A DNA stretch of 9,242 nucleotides from SKNW01 sp050485865. Lineage in GTDB: Bacteria > Gemmatimonadota > Gemmatimonadetes > Longimicrobiales > Gaopeijiaceae. The number at the start of each line of letters is the position of its first letter. The stretch's first letter is position 1. Position numbers and translations under genes: made by a program. The DNA lies in assembly GCA_050485865.1 (NCBI GenBank), contig JBJHCE010000119.1, positions 1 to 9,242 of the forward strand, written 5' to 3'. The notes beneath the pieces are model-generated. The model was not told where the DNA came from and did no database searches. It was given only the letters and a program-made list of their open reading frames with translations. This document shows positions 1 to 7,370 of the stretch, in pieces.

Positions 1-986
1 GAACCGGAAGGACGGGGCGGTCGTTCGGGACGGAGGGGTCGGGCACGGCAGGGGCCTCCGGGTCGGGGGATGCGGCGGGGCGGGGTGCTCGGCGGAATAT
101 GGCCCCGGGCGGAGGGACGTGCCACGGGTGGGGGGGGTGCCTCCGGTTTTCGACCGGGGGAGCGGGCCCGGTGCCTCTCCATCGTCCCCGACCTGGACGG
201 AATGTACCGGGTCACGGGGCGCCTCACCCCGGAGCAGGGGGCGATCCTCCGGCGGGCGCTCGATGCCGCGGCGGACCAACTCTTCCGCGAGGAGTCGCAC
301 GGGGAGGCCTACGCCCTTCCGGCGAAGCTCCCGGCGGGGGCGGTGCTTCCGGGGGAGCAGGGTGCTCGCACCTGGAAGACGGGGTGCGCGTTTCAGGTGA
401 AACGTCGCGGCGCCTCGCCTGCGACGCGTCGGTGGTCCCCCTCTTCCACGACTCCGACGGGCGGCTCGTGGACATGGGGGTCAAGCGGCGGGTCGTGAGT
501 CCCGCGCTCCGGAGGGCCCTCGAGGCCCGCGACGGCGGCTGCCGCTTTCCCGGGTGCGGGCTTCGCTACGCCGAGGCGCATCACGTGAAGCACTGGGCCG
601 ACGGCGGGAAGACGAGCCTCGAGAACTGCGTCCTTCTCTGCCGCCACCATCACCGGCTCGTCCACGAGGGTGGGTGGCGTCTGGACCTCCGCCCCGGCGG
701 ACGCCTCGAGTTCCGCGACCCCCGGGGCAGGCTCCACCACGACGCCCGGGCGCTCGAGCCGGGGGAGGCGCCGAAGGGGCCCGTGCGCGGCCTCACTCCG
801 GACGAAGCCCTGGACCCGGTCGGCACCCTCTACCGCGACAACGCCCGCGCGGGGGTGCGCCTCACCTCCATGGGCAAGCGGATCGTGCCCCCCGGCGCCG
901 GGCCGGGATGCCCCGAGCCGGGGGAGCGCCCCCTGGCCGTGGCTCCGGGGTGGGAGCGGAGGCCTCCGGGGCTCAGTCGTACCTGA
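1..986 (+). pseudogene. Frameshifted DUF222/HNH endonuclease (REP13E12-type) remnant
   Basis: Two halves of one recognisable protein lie in different frames. In the frame of position 1, about 178-297 encodes a DUF222 C-terminal stretch (SIVPDLDGMYRVTGRLTPEQ, then the ILRRALDAAADQLFREE helix). From about 366 the frame of position 99 encodes HLEDGVRVSGETSRRLACDA and an HNH domain: C148 and C153 in GGCRFPGCG, HH at 161-162, N176, and CRHHH at 181-185 (numbered from the ATG at 99). Family members usually have some 60 more residues between these blocks, so an internal deletion plus a one-base loss or two-base gain around 297-369 is likely. Both frames stay open, but residues 1-90 from ATG 99 and the sequence before 178 are Gly/Arg/Pro-rich and unlike the family. 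An automatic caller may report 99-986 as an intact HNH protein. DUF222/HNH proteins are multicopy, mobile-like genes of uncertain role, and they decay often. The HNH residues are intact, so a short stand-alone nuclease from an unseen start is possible. The gene is open at the left window edge. Confidence 0.72.
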
Positions 987-990
987 GCGC
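969..990. other. Inverted repeat at the convergent gene ends
   Basis: GCTCAG (971-976) and CTGAGC (983-988) form a 6-bp stem with a 6-nt loop directly over the stop codons of the permease (973-975, minus strand) and the HNH remnant (984-986). The perfect palindrome CGGAGGCCTCCG lies just beside it at 957-968. The position would suit a bidirectional terminator, but there is no T-run on either side and such short GC-rich stems occur often by chance here. I record the repeat as seen; a terminator role is only a guess. Confidence 0.25.
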
Positions 991-3414
991 CACCGCCGGG
1001 TCCACCCGCGTCGCCCGACGGGCCGGGATCCACGAGGCCAGGAGTCCGGTGGCGGTGAGGACCACCACGATCCCCCCGAAGGTGAGGGGGTCGCGGGGGT
1101 TCACCCCCAGGAGGAAGTTCGCGAGGAGTCCGGACACGGCGAGGGCGCCCGCCACCCCGAGTACGAGGCCAATGGCGAGCTGCGCCCCGCCCTGCCTGAG
1201 CACCAGGAGGACCACGTCGCCGGGCTCGGCGCCGAGCGCCATGCGCACCCCGATCTCCCGGGTCCGCCGGCTCACCGAGAAAGACATGACCCCGTAGAGC
1301 CCGATGGCCGCGAGGAAGAGGGCCACGAACCCCATGGTCATGAAGAGGCCGCCGAAGACCTTGAAGAACCAGTTCTCCGCCTCGATGAAGTCGTCGAGGC
1401 CCCGCACCCAGTAGAGCGGGATGTCCGCATCCACCCCCGCCACCGCATCCCGAAGGGCGGGCCCGAGCGCCGCCATCCCCCCGGGGCCCCGCGCCGCGAG
1501 GCTCATGAACCGCACCGAGCGATCCTGGGCCAGGGGGGTGTAGAAGCCCCAGGGCTCCTCGTTCTGCGCTCCGGACATGTGGAGGTCCGGCGCGATCCCC
1601 ACGATCGTCCGCCAGGGCTCCCCCTCGTCGTCGCCCCCGATCCGGATCCGGGCGCCAAGGGCGTTTCCGTCGGGAAAGTGCCGGGCGACGAAGCTCCGGT
1701 TCACGATGGCCACCGGGAGACTCCCCTCCGCATCCGAGGGCCCGAAGGCGCGCCCCTGCACCACGCCGGTGCCGAAGGTCTCGAAGAACGAAGGGGTGAT
1801 GATTCCGTGCCGCACGAGGGGTCGGTCCGCCGGCCGGTCGTAGCTCCGCCCCTCGACCTCGATCCGCGCCTGCCCGGACCAGAGCCCCGGAAGCGCGTTC
1901 ATCACCGCGGCATGGCTCACCCCGGGGCGCGCCCGGAGCCCCTCTTCCACCTGCTCGAAGAAGCGCACCCGGTCCGCAGGGTCGGCGTAGCGGGCGTCGG
2001 CCTCGGGGAGCCCCAGCCGAGCGGTGAGCACCTCCTCGGTGAGAAAGGCGTAGTCGGTGTTCTTCAGGTTCACGACGCTCCGGATCATGAGCCCGGCGCC
2101 GGCCAGGAGGACCACCGAGACCGCGATCTCCCCGATCACGAGGGCCCGGGTGAGGCGGCTCCCCCGGAAGCTCGAGCTCCCCCGGGAGTCGTCCTTCAGC
2201 ACCTCGTTCACGTTCGCCCCGGAGGCCCGGATCGCGGGCATCACCCCCGAGAGGAAGGTGGCGAGGAGGGTCACCCCGAGCACGAAGAGAAGGACCGTGC
2301 CGTCAATCCCGAAGTCCATCCAGAAGGGCGGGTCGGTGGCGGCAATCGCGCCCTCGAAGATCCGGATTCCCACCGCGGCGAGCCCGATCCCGAACACCGC
2401 CCCGAGCACGGCCAGGATCAGGGGTTCGGTCAGGAACTGGACCATGATCCTTCCGCGGCTCGCGCCGAGCGCCGTCCGGATCCCCACCTCCCGGGCCCGG
2501 AGCGCGGCCTGCCCGAGCAGGAGGTTCGCCACGTTCGCGCACGCAATGAGGAGCACCCCGAACACCCCGCCCAGCATGGTCCAGAGGAGCTGGCGGGGCT
2601 CCCGGGGAATGAAGGACTCGACGAAGGGAACGACGGCGGCCCCGATGTTCTCGTTCGTGTCGGGGTAGGCCTCGCGGAGGCGGGCCGCGATCCCCGAGAT
2701 CTCCACGTTCGCCTGGTCGATGGAGGCCCCGGGCGCAACCCGCGCGACGACGTTCACCGACGGTACCCCCGCCTGGCCTCGGGCGAACTGGGATGCGTGG
2801 CGCCGGTCCGGCACCCAGAGCGCCTGGGTCACCGGGAACATGAACCCCTCGGGCATCACGCCGATGATCACCGCCTCCTCGCCGTTGATCCGGAGCGTCT
2901 GGCCCAGGGCCCCGGGATCCCCCCCGAAGCGGTCCTGCCAGAGTCGCCACCCGAGCACGGTCACGAGCTCCGCGCCGGGGGCGTCCTCGCCCGGGCGGAA
3001 GCCCCGGCCCACCACGGGCTGCACCCGAAGGAGGTCGAAGAGCCCGGCCGAGACCCACCCCCCGTCGAAGCGATCGGCCCCCTCGGTGCCGCTCACGTTG
3101 AAGGTTCCGGTGCGGTAGGTGGCGATCTCGGAAAGGCTCCGCTGGTCCTCCCGCCAGGCCTCGAGGTCGTGGAGGGTAACCCCCATGTTCTCCCACCCCT
3201 GCACGATCTCGGTCCGGTGGACCGCCACGATCCGGTCCGATTCCTCGAAGGGGAGCCCCTTCAGGAGCGCCCCGTTCACGAGGCTGAACATCATGGTCGT
3301 GAGCCCGATCCCGAGGGCCAGCGTGAAGACCGACACGGCGGTGAACCCCGGGCGCTTCCGCATGAGGCGGGCGCCGTAGCGAAGATCCTGGACGAGATCC
3401 TGGAGGAGCGGCAT
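973..3414 (-). CDS. ADOP-family (MacB-like) ABC transporter permease
   Basis: An 813-residue inner-membrane permease with the layout of the acidobacterial duplicated orphan permease family, in which two MacB/FtsX-type units are fused. Hydrophobic segments fall near residues 24-50, 277-301, 330-356, 372-396, 422-448, 684-710, 735-765 and 775-796, with two periplasmic MacB_PCD domains between (about 51-276 and 450-683). The cytoplasmic coupling motif appears twice, as EVGIRTALGAS (309-319) and EIGVRMALGAE (720-730), one per half. The protein ends in the family-typical VDPAVALRYD. I chose the ATG at 3414 because MPLLQDLVQDLRYGARLMRK is the usual start and GAGGG lies 7 nt upstream. An ATG 65 codons earlier (3609) would add a Pro/Arg-rich stretch unlike the family and overlap the adaptor gene. 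Such permeases use an ATPase to drive lipid, peptide or drug export by mechanotransmission; the substrate cannot be read here. The likely ATPase and adaptor are encoded divergently next door. Length is normal and I see no defects. Confidence 0.93.
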   Translation of the reverse strand: MPLLQDLVQDLRYGARLMRKRPGFTAVSVFTLALGIGLTTMMFSLVNGALLKGLPFEESDRIVAVHRTEIVQGWENMGVTLHDLEAWREDQRSLSEIATYRTGTFNVSGTEGADRFDGGWVSAGLFDLLRVQPVVGRGFRPGEDAPGAELVTVLGWRLWQDRFGGDPGALGQTLRINGEEAVIIGVMPEGFMFPVTQALWVPDRRHASQFARGQAGVPSVNVVARVAPGASIDQANVEISGIAARLREAYPDTNENIGAAVVPFVESFIPREPRQLLWTMLGGVFGVLLIACANVANLLLGQAALRAREVGIRTALGASRGRIMVQFLTEPLILAVLGAVFGIGLAAVGIRIFEGAIAATDPPFWMDFGIDGTVLLFVLGVTLLATFLSGVMPAIRASGANVNEVLKDDSRGSSSFRGSRLTRALVIGEIAVSVVLLAGAGLMIRSVVNLKNTDYAFLTEEVLTARLGLPEADARYADPADRVRFFEQVEEGLRARPGVSHAAVMNALPGLWSGQARIEVEGRSYDRPADRPLVRHGIITPSFFETFGTGVVQGRAFGPSDAEGSLPVAIVNRSFVARHFPDGNALGARIRIGGDDEGEPWRTIVGIAPDLHMSGAQNEEPWGFYTPLAQDRSVRFMSLAARGPGGMAALGPALRDAVAGVDADIPLYWVRGLDDFIEAENWFFKVFGGLFMTMGFVALFLAAIGLYGVMSFSVSRRTREIGVRMALGAEPGDVVLLVLRQGGAQLAIGLVLGVAGALAVSGLLANFLLGVNPRDPLTFGGIVVVLTATGLLASWIPARRATRVDPAVALRYD

Positions 3415-3478
3415 CGGAAGGCCCTCGGGTTCCGGGTCAGAGGGGGCGGGACCGCGGAAGTCGCGTCCGTCCTGGGTC

Positions 3479-3508
3479 GCCCTACGAGCCGGAGGCGGCC
3501 GGAGATTC
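3479..3508 (-). promoter_or_regulatory. Candidate promoter for the ADOP permease
   Basis: This is the leftward arm of the dyad, read on the minus strand: GAATCT (3508-3503), an 18-nt spacer, then TAGGGC (3484-3479). Outside the middle 8 nt it matches the rightward arm at 18 of 22 positions, including GAATC and CTCGTA at identical spacing. A start near 3472 would give a leader of about 58 nt. The arm could equally be half of an operator rather than a promoter. Confidence 0.32.
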
Positions 3509-3518
3509 GCGTGGGGCT

Positions 3519-3548
3519 GAATCCCCCGCCAGGGAACCCTCGTAAGGT
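3519..3548 (+). promoter_or_regulatory. Candidate promoter for the adaptor/ATPase genes
   Basis: This is the rightward arm of the dyad. GAATCC (3519-3524) is followed by an 18-nt spacer and TAAGGT (3543-3548), which resembles a -10 box of TAnnnT form. Transcription would start near 3555 and leave a leader of about 40 nt before the ATG at 3597. The -35 match to a housekeeping consensus is poor, so the sigma factor is unknown. The case rests mainly on the mirror copy driving the permease. Confidence 0.35.
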
Positions 3549-3596
3549 GGCTGAGGACGGCCCCCTCCCGGGGCCCCGCCACGGAGCCCGGACCCC

Positions 3597-4841
3597 ATGG
3601 ACATTCCACGCACCCCCCCGAAGAACCGGCGCCGCCCCCTCTACATGGGGGGTGGTGCCCTCCTCCTCGTGGTGGTTGTCGTCGCCGCCCTGCGCCTGGA
3701 CCCCGCCGCCCCCCCGGTTGACCGGGGCACGGTCTGGACCGACACGGTCCGCCAGGGCGACATGGTCCGGCAGGTCCGGGGCCCCGGCACCCTCGTCCCC
3801 GAGCGGATCCGGATCATCACCGCCGTCACGGCCGGACGGGTCGAGGCCATTCACCTCTTCCCCGGCGACTCGGTGGGGCCCGCGACCCTCCTGGTCGAGC
3901 TTTCGAACCCCGACGTCCAGCTCGAGGGGCTCGATGCCGAGCGCCAGCTCGCCGCCGCCCTCGCCGAAATGGCGAACCTTCGTTCATCGCTCGAAACCCA
4001 GCGCCTGAACCAGGAGGTGGTCGTGGCCATGGTCGAGGCCGACCACGCGGAGGCGATGCGCCAGGTCGAGACGAACCGGGAGCTCTCCCGCCGCGACCTC
4101 GTCCCCCGCCTCGACGTGGAACGCGCCGAGGCCCGCGCCACCGAACTCGGCCGCCGGCTGGAGCTCGAGCGCCGCCGCCTCGAGATCGCCACCGAGGCGG
4201 TGGAAGGGCAGCTTTCGGTCCAGCGGAACCAGGTCGAGCGCCTCCGGGCCATTGCCCAGTTCCAGCAGGGGCGCGCCGCCTCCATGCAGGTCCGCGCCGG
4301 GGTCGACGGGATCCTCCAGGAGCTCCCCCTCCAGGTGGGCCAGTGGGCGGTGCCCGGACAGGAGCTCGCCCGGGTGGTGGAGCCGGGGCGCCTTCGGGCC
4401 GTCCTCCGGATCCCCGAAACCCAGGCCCGCGACGTGGCCCTCGGGCAGCGTGCCCTCGTCGACACCCGGAGCGGGGTCGTGGAAGGACGCGTGGTCCGCA
4501 TCGACCCCGCCGTCCAGGGGGGCACCGTCACCATCGACGTGGCCCTCGAGGGCGAGCTCCCAAGGGGGGCCCGCCCCGATCTCAGCGTCGACGGCCTCGT
4601 CGAAATCGAGCGCCTGGACGACGTCCTCCACGTGGGGCGCCCCGCCCTGGCGCAGGCCGGCACCCGCACCACCGTCTTCCGCGTCGAGCCCGGGGGGCGC
4701 CACGCCGTGCGCGTCCCCGTGGTCCTGGGCGCCGGCTCGGTGAACACGATCCAGATCCTCGAGGGGCTCTCCCCCGGCGACGTCGTGATCCTCTCCGACA
4801 TGTCCGCCTGGGACGGCCACGACCGCGTCCGCCTGAACTGA
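3597..4841 (+). CDS. HlyD/MacA-type periplasmic adaptor subunit
   Basis: A 414-residue membrane-fusion (adaptor) protein that would bridge the inner-membrane permease to an outer-membrane channel. The order is: basic N-terminus, one membrane anchor (about 15-34, with the run LLLVVVVVAALRL), the first lipoyl/barrel-sandwich half (about 61-107, TAGRVEAIHLFPGDSVGP), and a long Glu/Arg/Leu-rich alpha-hairpin coiled coil (about 108-226). The second lipoyl half follows (about 230-262, AGVDGILQELPLQVGQWAVP), then a beta-barrel domain (about 266-337) and a membrane-proximal domain ending in GLSPGDVVILSDMSAWDGHD. I see no lipobox, so it is anchored by the transmembrane helix and not as a lipoprotein. 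The start is supported by GGAG at 3583-3586, 10 nt before the ATG. It heads the rightward cluster, 37 nt before the ATP-binding gene, which fits a MacA-like role. An RND-type adaptor is the alternative, but no RND pump is nearby. Confidence 0.9.
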   Translation: MDIPRTPPKNRRRPLYMGGGALLLVVVVVAALRLDPAAPPVDRGTVWTDTVRQGDMVRQVRGPGTLVPERIRIITAVTAGRVEAIHLFPGDSVGPATLLVELSNPDVQLEGLDAERQLAAALAEMANLRSSLETQRLNQEVVVAMVEADHAEAMRQVETNRELSRRDLVPRLDVERAEARATELGRRLELERRRLEIATEAVEGQLSVQRNQVERLRAIAQFQQGRAASMQVRAGVDGILQELPLQVGQWAVPGQELARVVEPGRLRAVLRIPETQARDVALGQRALVDTRSGVVEGRVVRIDPAVQGGTVTIDVALEGELPRGARPDLSVDGLVEIERLDDVLHVGRPALAQAGTRTTVFRVEPGGRHAVRVPVVLGAGSVNTIQILEGLSPGDVVILSDMSAWDGHDRVRLN

Positions 4842-4878
4842 ACGCATCCCCCACCTCAACCGACGGAGCCTCCCCGCC

Positions 4879-5595
4879 ATGGAACCCACGCATCCCGCGC
4901 CCCCCCTCATCGAGCTCGAGGGACTCGGCAAGGTCTTCCAGACCGACGAGGTGGAAACCCACGCCCTGTCGGGCATCGACCTCGTGGTTCGAAAGGGCGA
5001 GTACCTGGCCATTGCCGGCCCGTCCGGCGGCGGCAAGACCACCCTGCTGTCGATCCTGGGGCTCCTCGACACCCCCACCTCCGGCGAGTACCGCCTGGCG
5101 GGCACCCCGGTGGCCCGCCTCGACGCCGCCCAGCGCGCCCGCATCCGGAACCTCGAGATCGGCTTCATCTTCCAGGCCTTCAACCTGATCGGCGACCTGA
5201 CGGTGGCCGAGAACGTGGCCCTCCCCCTGACGCTGCGGGCCGGCCTCCCCGCCGACGAGCGCAAGCGCCGCGTGATGGAAGCCCTGGAGCGCGTCGAGAT
5301 GTCGCACCGGGCCAAGCACTACCCGGCGCAGCTTTCCGGCGGCCAGCAGCAGCGGGTGGCCGTGGCCCGGGCCATTGCCGGAAGCCCCTCGGTGCTTCTG
5401 GCCGACGAGCCCACCGGGAACCTGGACTCGAAGAACGGCGAGGCGGTCATGGCCCTCCTGGCCGAGCTCCACCGCTCGGGCTCGACGATCTGCATGGTCA
5501 CCCACGACCCGCGCTACGCCGACCACGCGGAGCGGAGCGTCCACCTCTTCGACGGCCGCATCGCCCCGGCGGAGGTGGCGCTGGGCGTGGCCTGA
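4879..5595 (+). CDS. MacB/LolD-type ABC transporter ATP-binding protein
   Basis: A 238-residue stand-alone nucleotide-binding subunit on the cytoplasmic side of the membrane. All motifs are intact: Walker A GPSGGGKTT (47-55), Q-loop glutamine 99 in FIFQAFNLI, signature LSGGQQQRV (152-160), Walker B SVLLADEP with catalytic E177, the D-loop in TGNLDS (179-184), and switch H209 in VTHD. The FQAFNLI and ADEPTGNLDSKNGE wording is typical of the LolD/MacB/FtsE group, which powers permeases with MacB-type periplasmic domains. GGAG at 4865-4868 lies 10 nt before the ATG, in nearly the same context (ACGGAGCC) as for the adaptor, so the two genes are probably expressed alike. The natural partner is the divergent ADOP permease, since no other permease is present. 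Length is normal for the family. Confidence 0.95.
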   Translation: MEPTHPAPPLIELEGLGKVFQTDEVETHALSGIDLVVRKGEYLAIAGPSGGGKTTLLSILGLLDTPTSGEYRLAGTPVARLDAAQRARIRNLEIGFIFQAFNLIGDLTVAENVALPLTLRAGLPADERKRRVMEALERVEMSHRAKHYPAQLSGGQQQRVAVARAIAGSPSVLLADEPTGNLDSKNGEAVMALLAELHRSGSTICMVTHDPRYADHAERSVHLFDGRIAPAEVALGVA

Positions 5596-5609
5596 TCTAC
5601 CTTCTGGGG

Positions 5610-7370
5610 ATGAACCCCCGCCCCGCCTCCGAACTCCGCGCCCTCCTCGACCGCATCGACGGCTCGGGGTACGGCGCCTGGCGCGCCCTCGGAGGGGCGT
5701 GGGGCTTCGCCGGATTCACCCTGGTGGTGGACCGGGTGCAGCGAGACCCCTTCGCGCCCCCGTCCCGGGTGCGCGTTTTCCGGGATGCGGAGCATGCGGG
5801 CTTCCTCCCGGAGTTCTGCCGACCGGGGCCCCGGGCGGAGGGGCTCGCCTGCAGGGTGGCGCGCGGGTTCGCCGAGGCATCCGGACCCTCCAGGGGGCGC
5901 GGGTCCTCGGGCCCCGGGGCGGGGATCACGATGGTCGCACCGGGGCAGGAGGTGCTCCCGATCTCGGCCGTCCTCCCGGGGGCGGACGGAAGCGTCGAGG
6001 CCCGCTTCGCGGTGCACCTTCCCGGGCGCGGCCGCCGGGTCGACGGCAGGAGCGGGGCCCGCCTCCTCCTGGAAGTGCTCCCCCGGGTCGTGGACGAGGC
6101 CCTCACGGCCTCCGCCTACCCCGCCGGCGACCTGGCCCTCCACGCCCTCGTGAACGAAGACGCCCACACCCTCCGCGCACGTTTGCGGGAGCGGGGCCTC
6201 GTGGCCTTCGTGGCCGACGGCGCCCACCTCCCGCGCCGCTCGGGGATCGACGAACGGCCCCTCGAGGGCCCGGACGTGGTTCCCTTCGAGAGCCCCACCT
6301 CGCTCCGGGTGGCGCTCGAGCGCCCGAACGCCGGACCGATCTCGGGCATGGGAATCCCCGCCGGGGTCACCCTCGTGACCGGGGGCGGCTACCACGGAAA
6401 GAGCACGCTCCTCCGGGCACTCGCGCGCGGGGTCTGGAACCATCGCCCCGGCGACGGCCGGGAGTGGGTGGTGACCGACCCCGACGCGGTGAAGATCCGC
6501 GCCGAGGACGGGCGCCCGGTGGCCGGGGTGGATATCTCGCCCTTCATCGGGGCGCTTCCGGGAGCGTCCGGCACCGCCCAGGGCCGGGCCTTCTCGACGG
6601 AGAACGCGTCGGGGTCGACCTCGCAGGCTGCGGCCATCGTCGAGGCCCTCGAGGTGGGGGCCCGGGTGCTCCTCGTGGACGAGGACACGGCGGCCACGAA
6701 CTTCATGATCCGGGACCGGCGCATGCAGGAGCTCGTCCCGAAGGCGGGTGAGCCCATTACCCCCTTCGTGGACCGGGTCCGGGAGCTCCACCGGGGGCTC
6801 GACATCTCGTCGGTCCTCGTGATCGGCGGAAGCGGCGACTACCTGGACGAAGCCGACCTCGTGCTCGGGATGCGGGATTTCCGCTGCCACGACGTGACGG
6901 AGCGGGCCCGGAAGGTCGCGGCCGCCCTCCCCACCGGACGGATCCGCGAGGCCCCGGAGCCCATGAACCTCCCCGTGCCCCGCATCCCCGACCCGGCCAC
7001 GCTGGACCCGTCGTCCGGGCGCCACCCGGTGCGGGTCCGGGCCCGTGGGGTGGACCGGATCGAGTTCGGGCGCACCCACGCCGACGTGAGGGCGGTGGAG
7101 CCCCTGGCCTCGGAGGCCCAGCTACGGGGGATCGCGGAGGCTCTGGCCTGGATCGCGCTCGGGGCGCGGGCCCCGGACGCCCCCCGCGGGGGCCGCACGC
7201 TCGCGGCCCTCCTCGATGCCCTCGAGGCGGCGCTCGACGCCGCCCCAGCCGACGGAGGGAGCCCCTTCGACCTCCTCGCTCCCGACCGCCGGGGAGACCT
7301 CGAGGGGTTCCGCCGTCACGAGGTGGCGGCCGCGCTCAACCGGCTGCGGGGGTTCCGGGTCCTTGGCTGA
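5610..7370 (+). CDS. ABC-class ATPase, PF09818/COG3044 family, role unknown
   Basis: A 586-residue soluble protein matching the predicted ATPases of the ABC class (COG3044) over its full length. The N-terminal domain (about 1-200) carries GYGAWRALGGAWGF, TLVVDRVQRDPFAPPSRVRV and VEARFAVHLPGRGRRVDGR. The ATPase core (about 200-440) has VAFVADGAHLPRRSG, a Walker A-like GGGYHGKST (258-266), DPDAVKIRAEDGR, a signature-like STENASGSTSQA (329-340), and Walker B ARVLLVDEDTAATNF (351-365). It ends with EPITPFVDRV and VLVIGGSGDYLDEAD. The C-terminal domain (about 475-586) ends in EVAAALNRLRGFRVLG. There is no signal peptide or membrane segment. Family knowledge: the structurally studied relative is trypanosome MRB1590, an RNA-binding editing factor; the bacterial function is not known to me. 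The ATG lies 14 nt after the previous stop with only a weak GGGG just before it, so translational coupling is likely. An exporter role is doubtful, because the domain layout is not that of transporter ATPases. Confidence 0.92.
   Translation: MNPRPASELRALLDRIDGSGYGAWRALGGAWGFAGFTLVVDRVQRDPFAPPSRVRVFRDAEHAGFLPEFCRPGPRAEGLACRVARGFAEASGPSRGRGSSGPGAGITMVAPGQEVLPISAVLPGADGSVEARFAVHLPGRGRRVDGRSGARLLLEVLPRVVDEALTASAYPAGDLALHALVNEDAHTLRARLRERGLVAFVADGAHLPRRSGIDERPLEGPDVVPFESPTSLRVALERPNAGPISGMGIPAGVTLVTGGGYHGKSTLLRALARGVWNHRPGDGREWVVTDPDAVKIRAEDGRPVAGVDISPFIGALPGASGTAQGRAFSTENASGSTSQAAAIVEALEVGARVLLVDEDTAATNFMIRDRRMQELVPKAGEPITPFVDRVRELHRGLDISSVLVIGGSGDYLDEADLVLGMRDFRCHDVTERARKVAAALPTGRIREAPEPMNLPVPRIPDPATLDPSSGRHPVRVRARGVDRIEFGRTHADVRAVEPLASEAQLRGIAEALAWIALGARAPDAPRGGRTLAALLDALEAALDAAPADGGSPFDLLAPDRRGDLEGFRRHEVAAALNRLRGFRVLG

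Larger units (their letters stand above)
3415..3596. promoter_or_regulatory. Divergent intergenic control region with a dyad
   Basis: This 182-nt stretch separates the starts of the permease and the adaptor and holds no gene. A dyad centred at 3513.5 has outer arms CCTACGAG (3481-3488) and CTCGTAAGG (3539-3547) and inner arms GATTC (3504-3508) and GAATC (3519-3523). A second, smaller hairpin, GGCCCC-ctccc-GGGGCC (3559-3575), lies in the predicted 5' leader of the adaptor. The shared region makes co-regulation of the permease and the adaptor/ATPase genes plausible. No regulator gene is encoded beside it. Confidence 0.5.

Noticed and set aside
60..85. A G-quadruplex-like run: G-tracts at 60-62, 65-69, 77-80 and 82-85.
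   Set aside because: G-tracts of this kind are expected by chance in DNA this GC-rich, and this one sits in a decayed region with no link to a promoter or origin.
1..986. The HNH gene as part of a mobile intron, restriction or defence system.
   Set aside because: The HNH block with RVSGETSRRLACDA and the DUF222 helix is the common multicopy DUF222/HNH type. There is no intron structure, methylase, integrase or repeat boundary beside it.
3415..3609. A 65-residue N-terminal extension of the permease from an ATG at 3609.
   Set aside because: The extension is Pro/Arg-rich and unlike family members, overlaps the adaptor start and would run through the dyad. The ATG at 3414 has a good GAGGG site and the family-typical MPLLQDLVQDLRYG start.
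670..4008. A 1112-codon open frame on the plus strand opposite the permease.
   Set aside because: Its product is rich in Pro, Arg, His and Glu with no recognisable domain, and it mirrors a real gene with strong G/C third-position bias. It is an antisense shadow of the 973-3414 permease, which has clear domains.
4842..4878. A possible terminator or small gene between the adaptor and the ATP-binding gene.
   Set aside because: The 37 nt contain only a ribosome binding site and no hairpin, consistent with one operon.
3984..7079. Long minus-strand frames (3984-5315, 4582-5544, 5514-7079).
   Set aside because: All are opposite well-supported plus-strand genes and show only low-complexity or compositional sequence.
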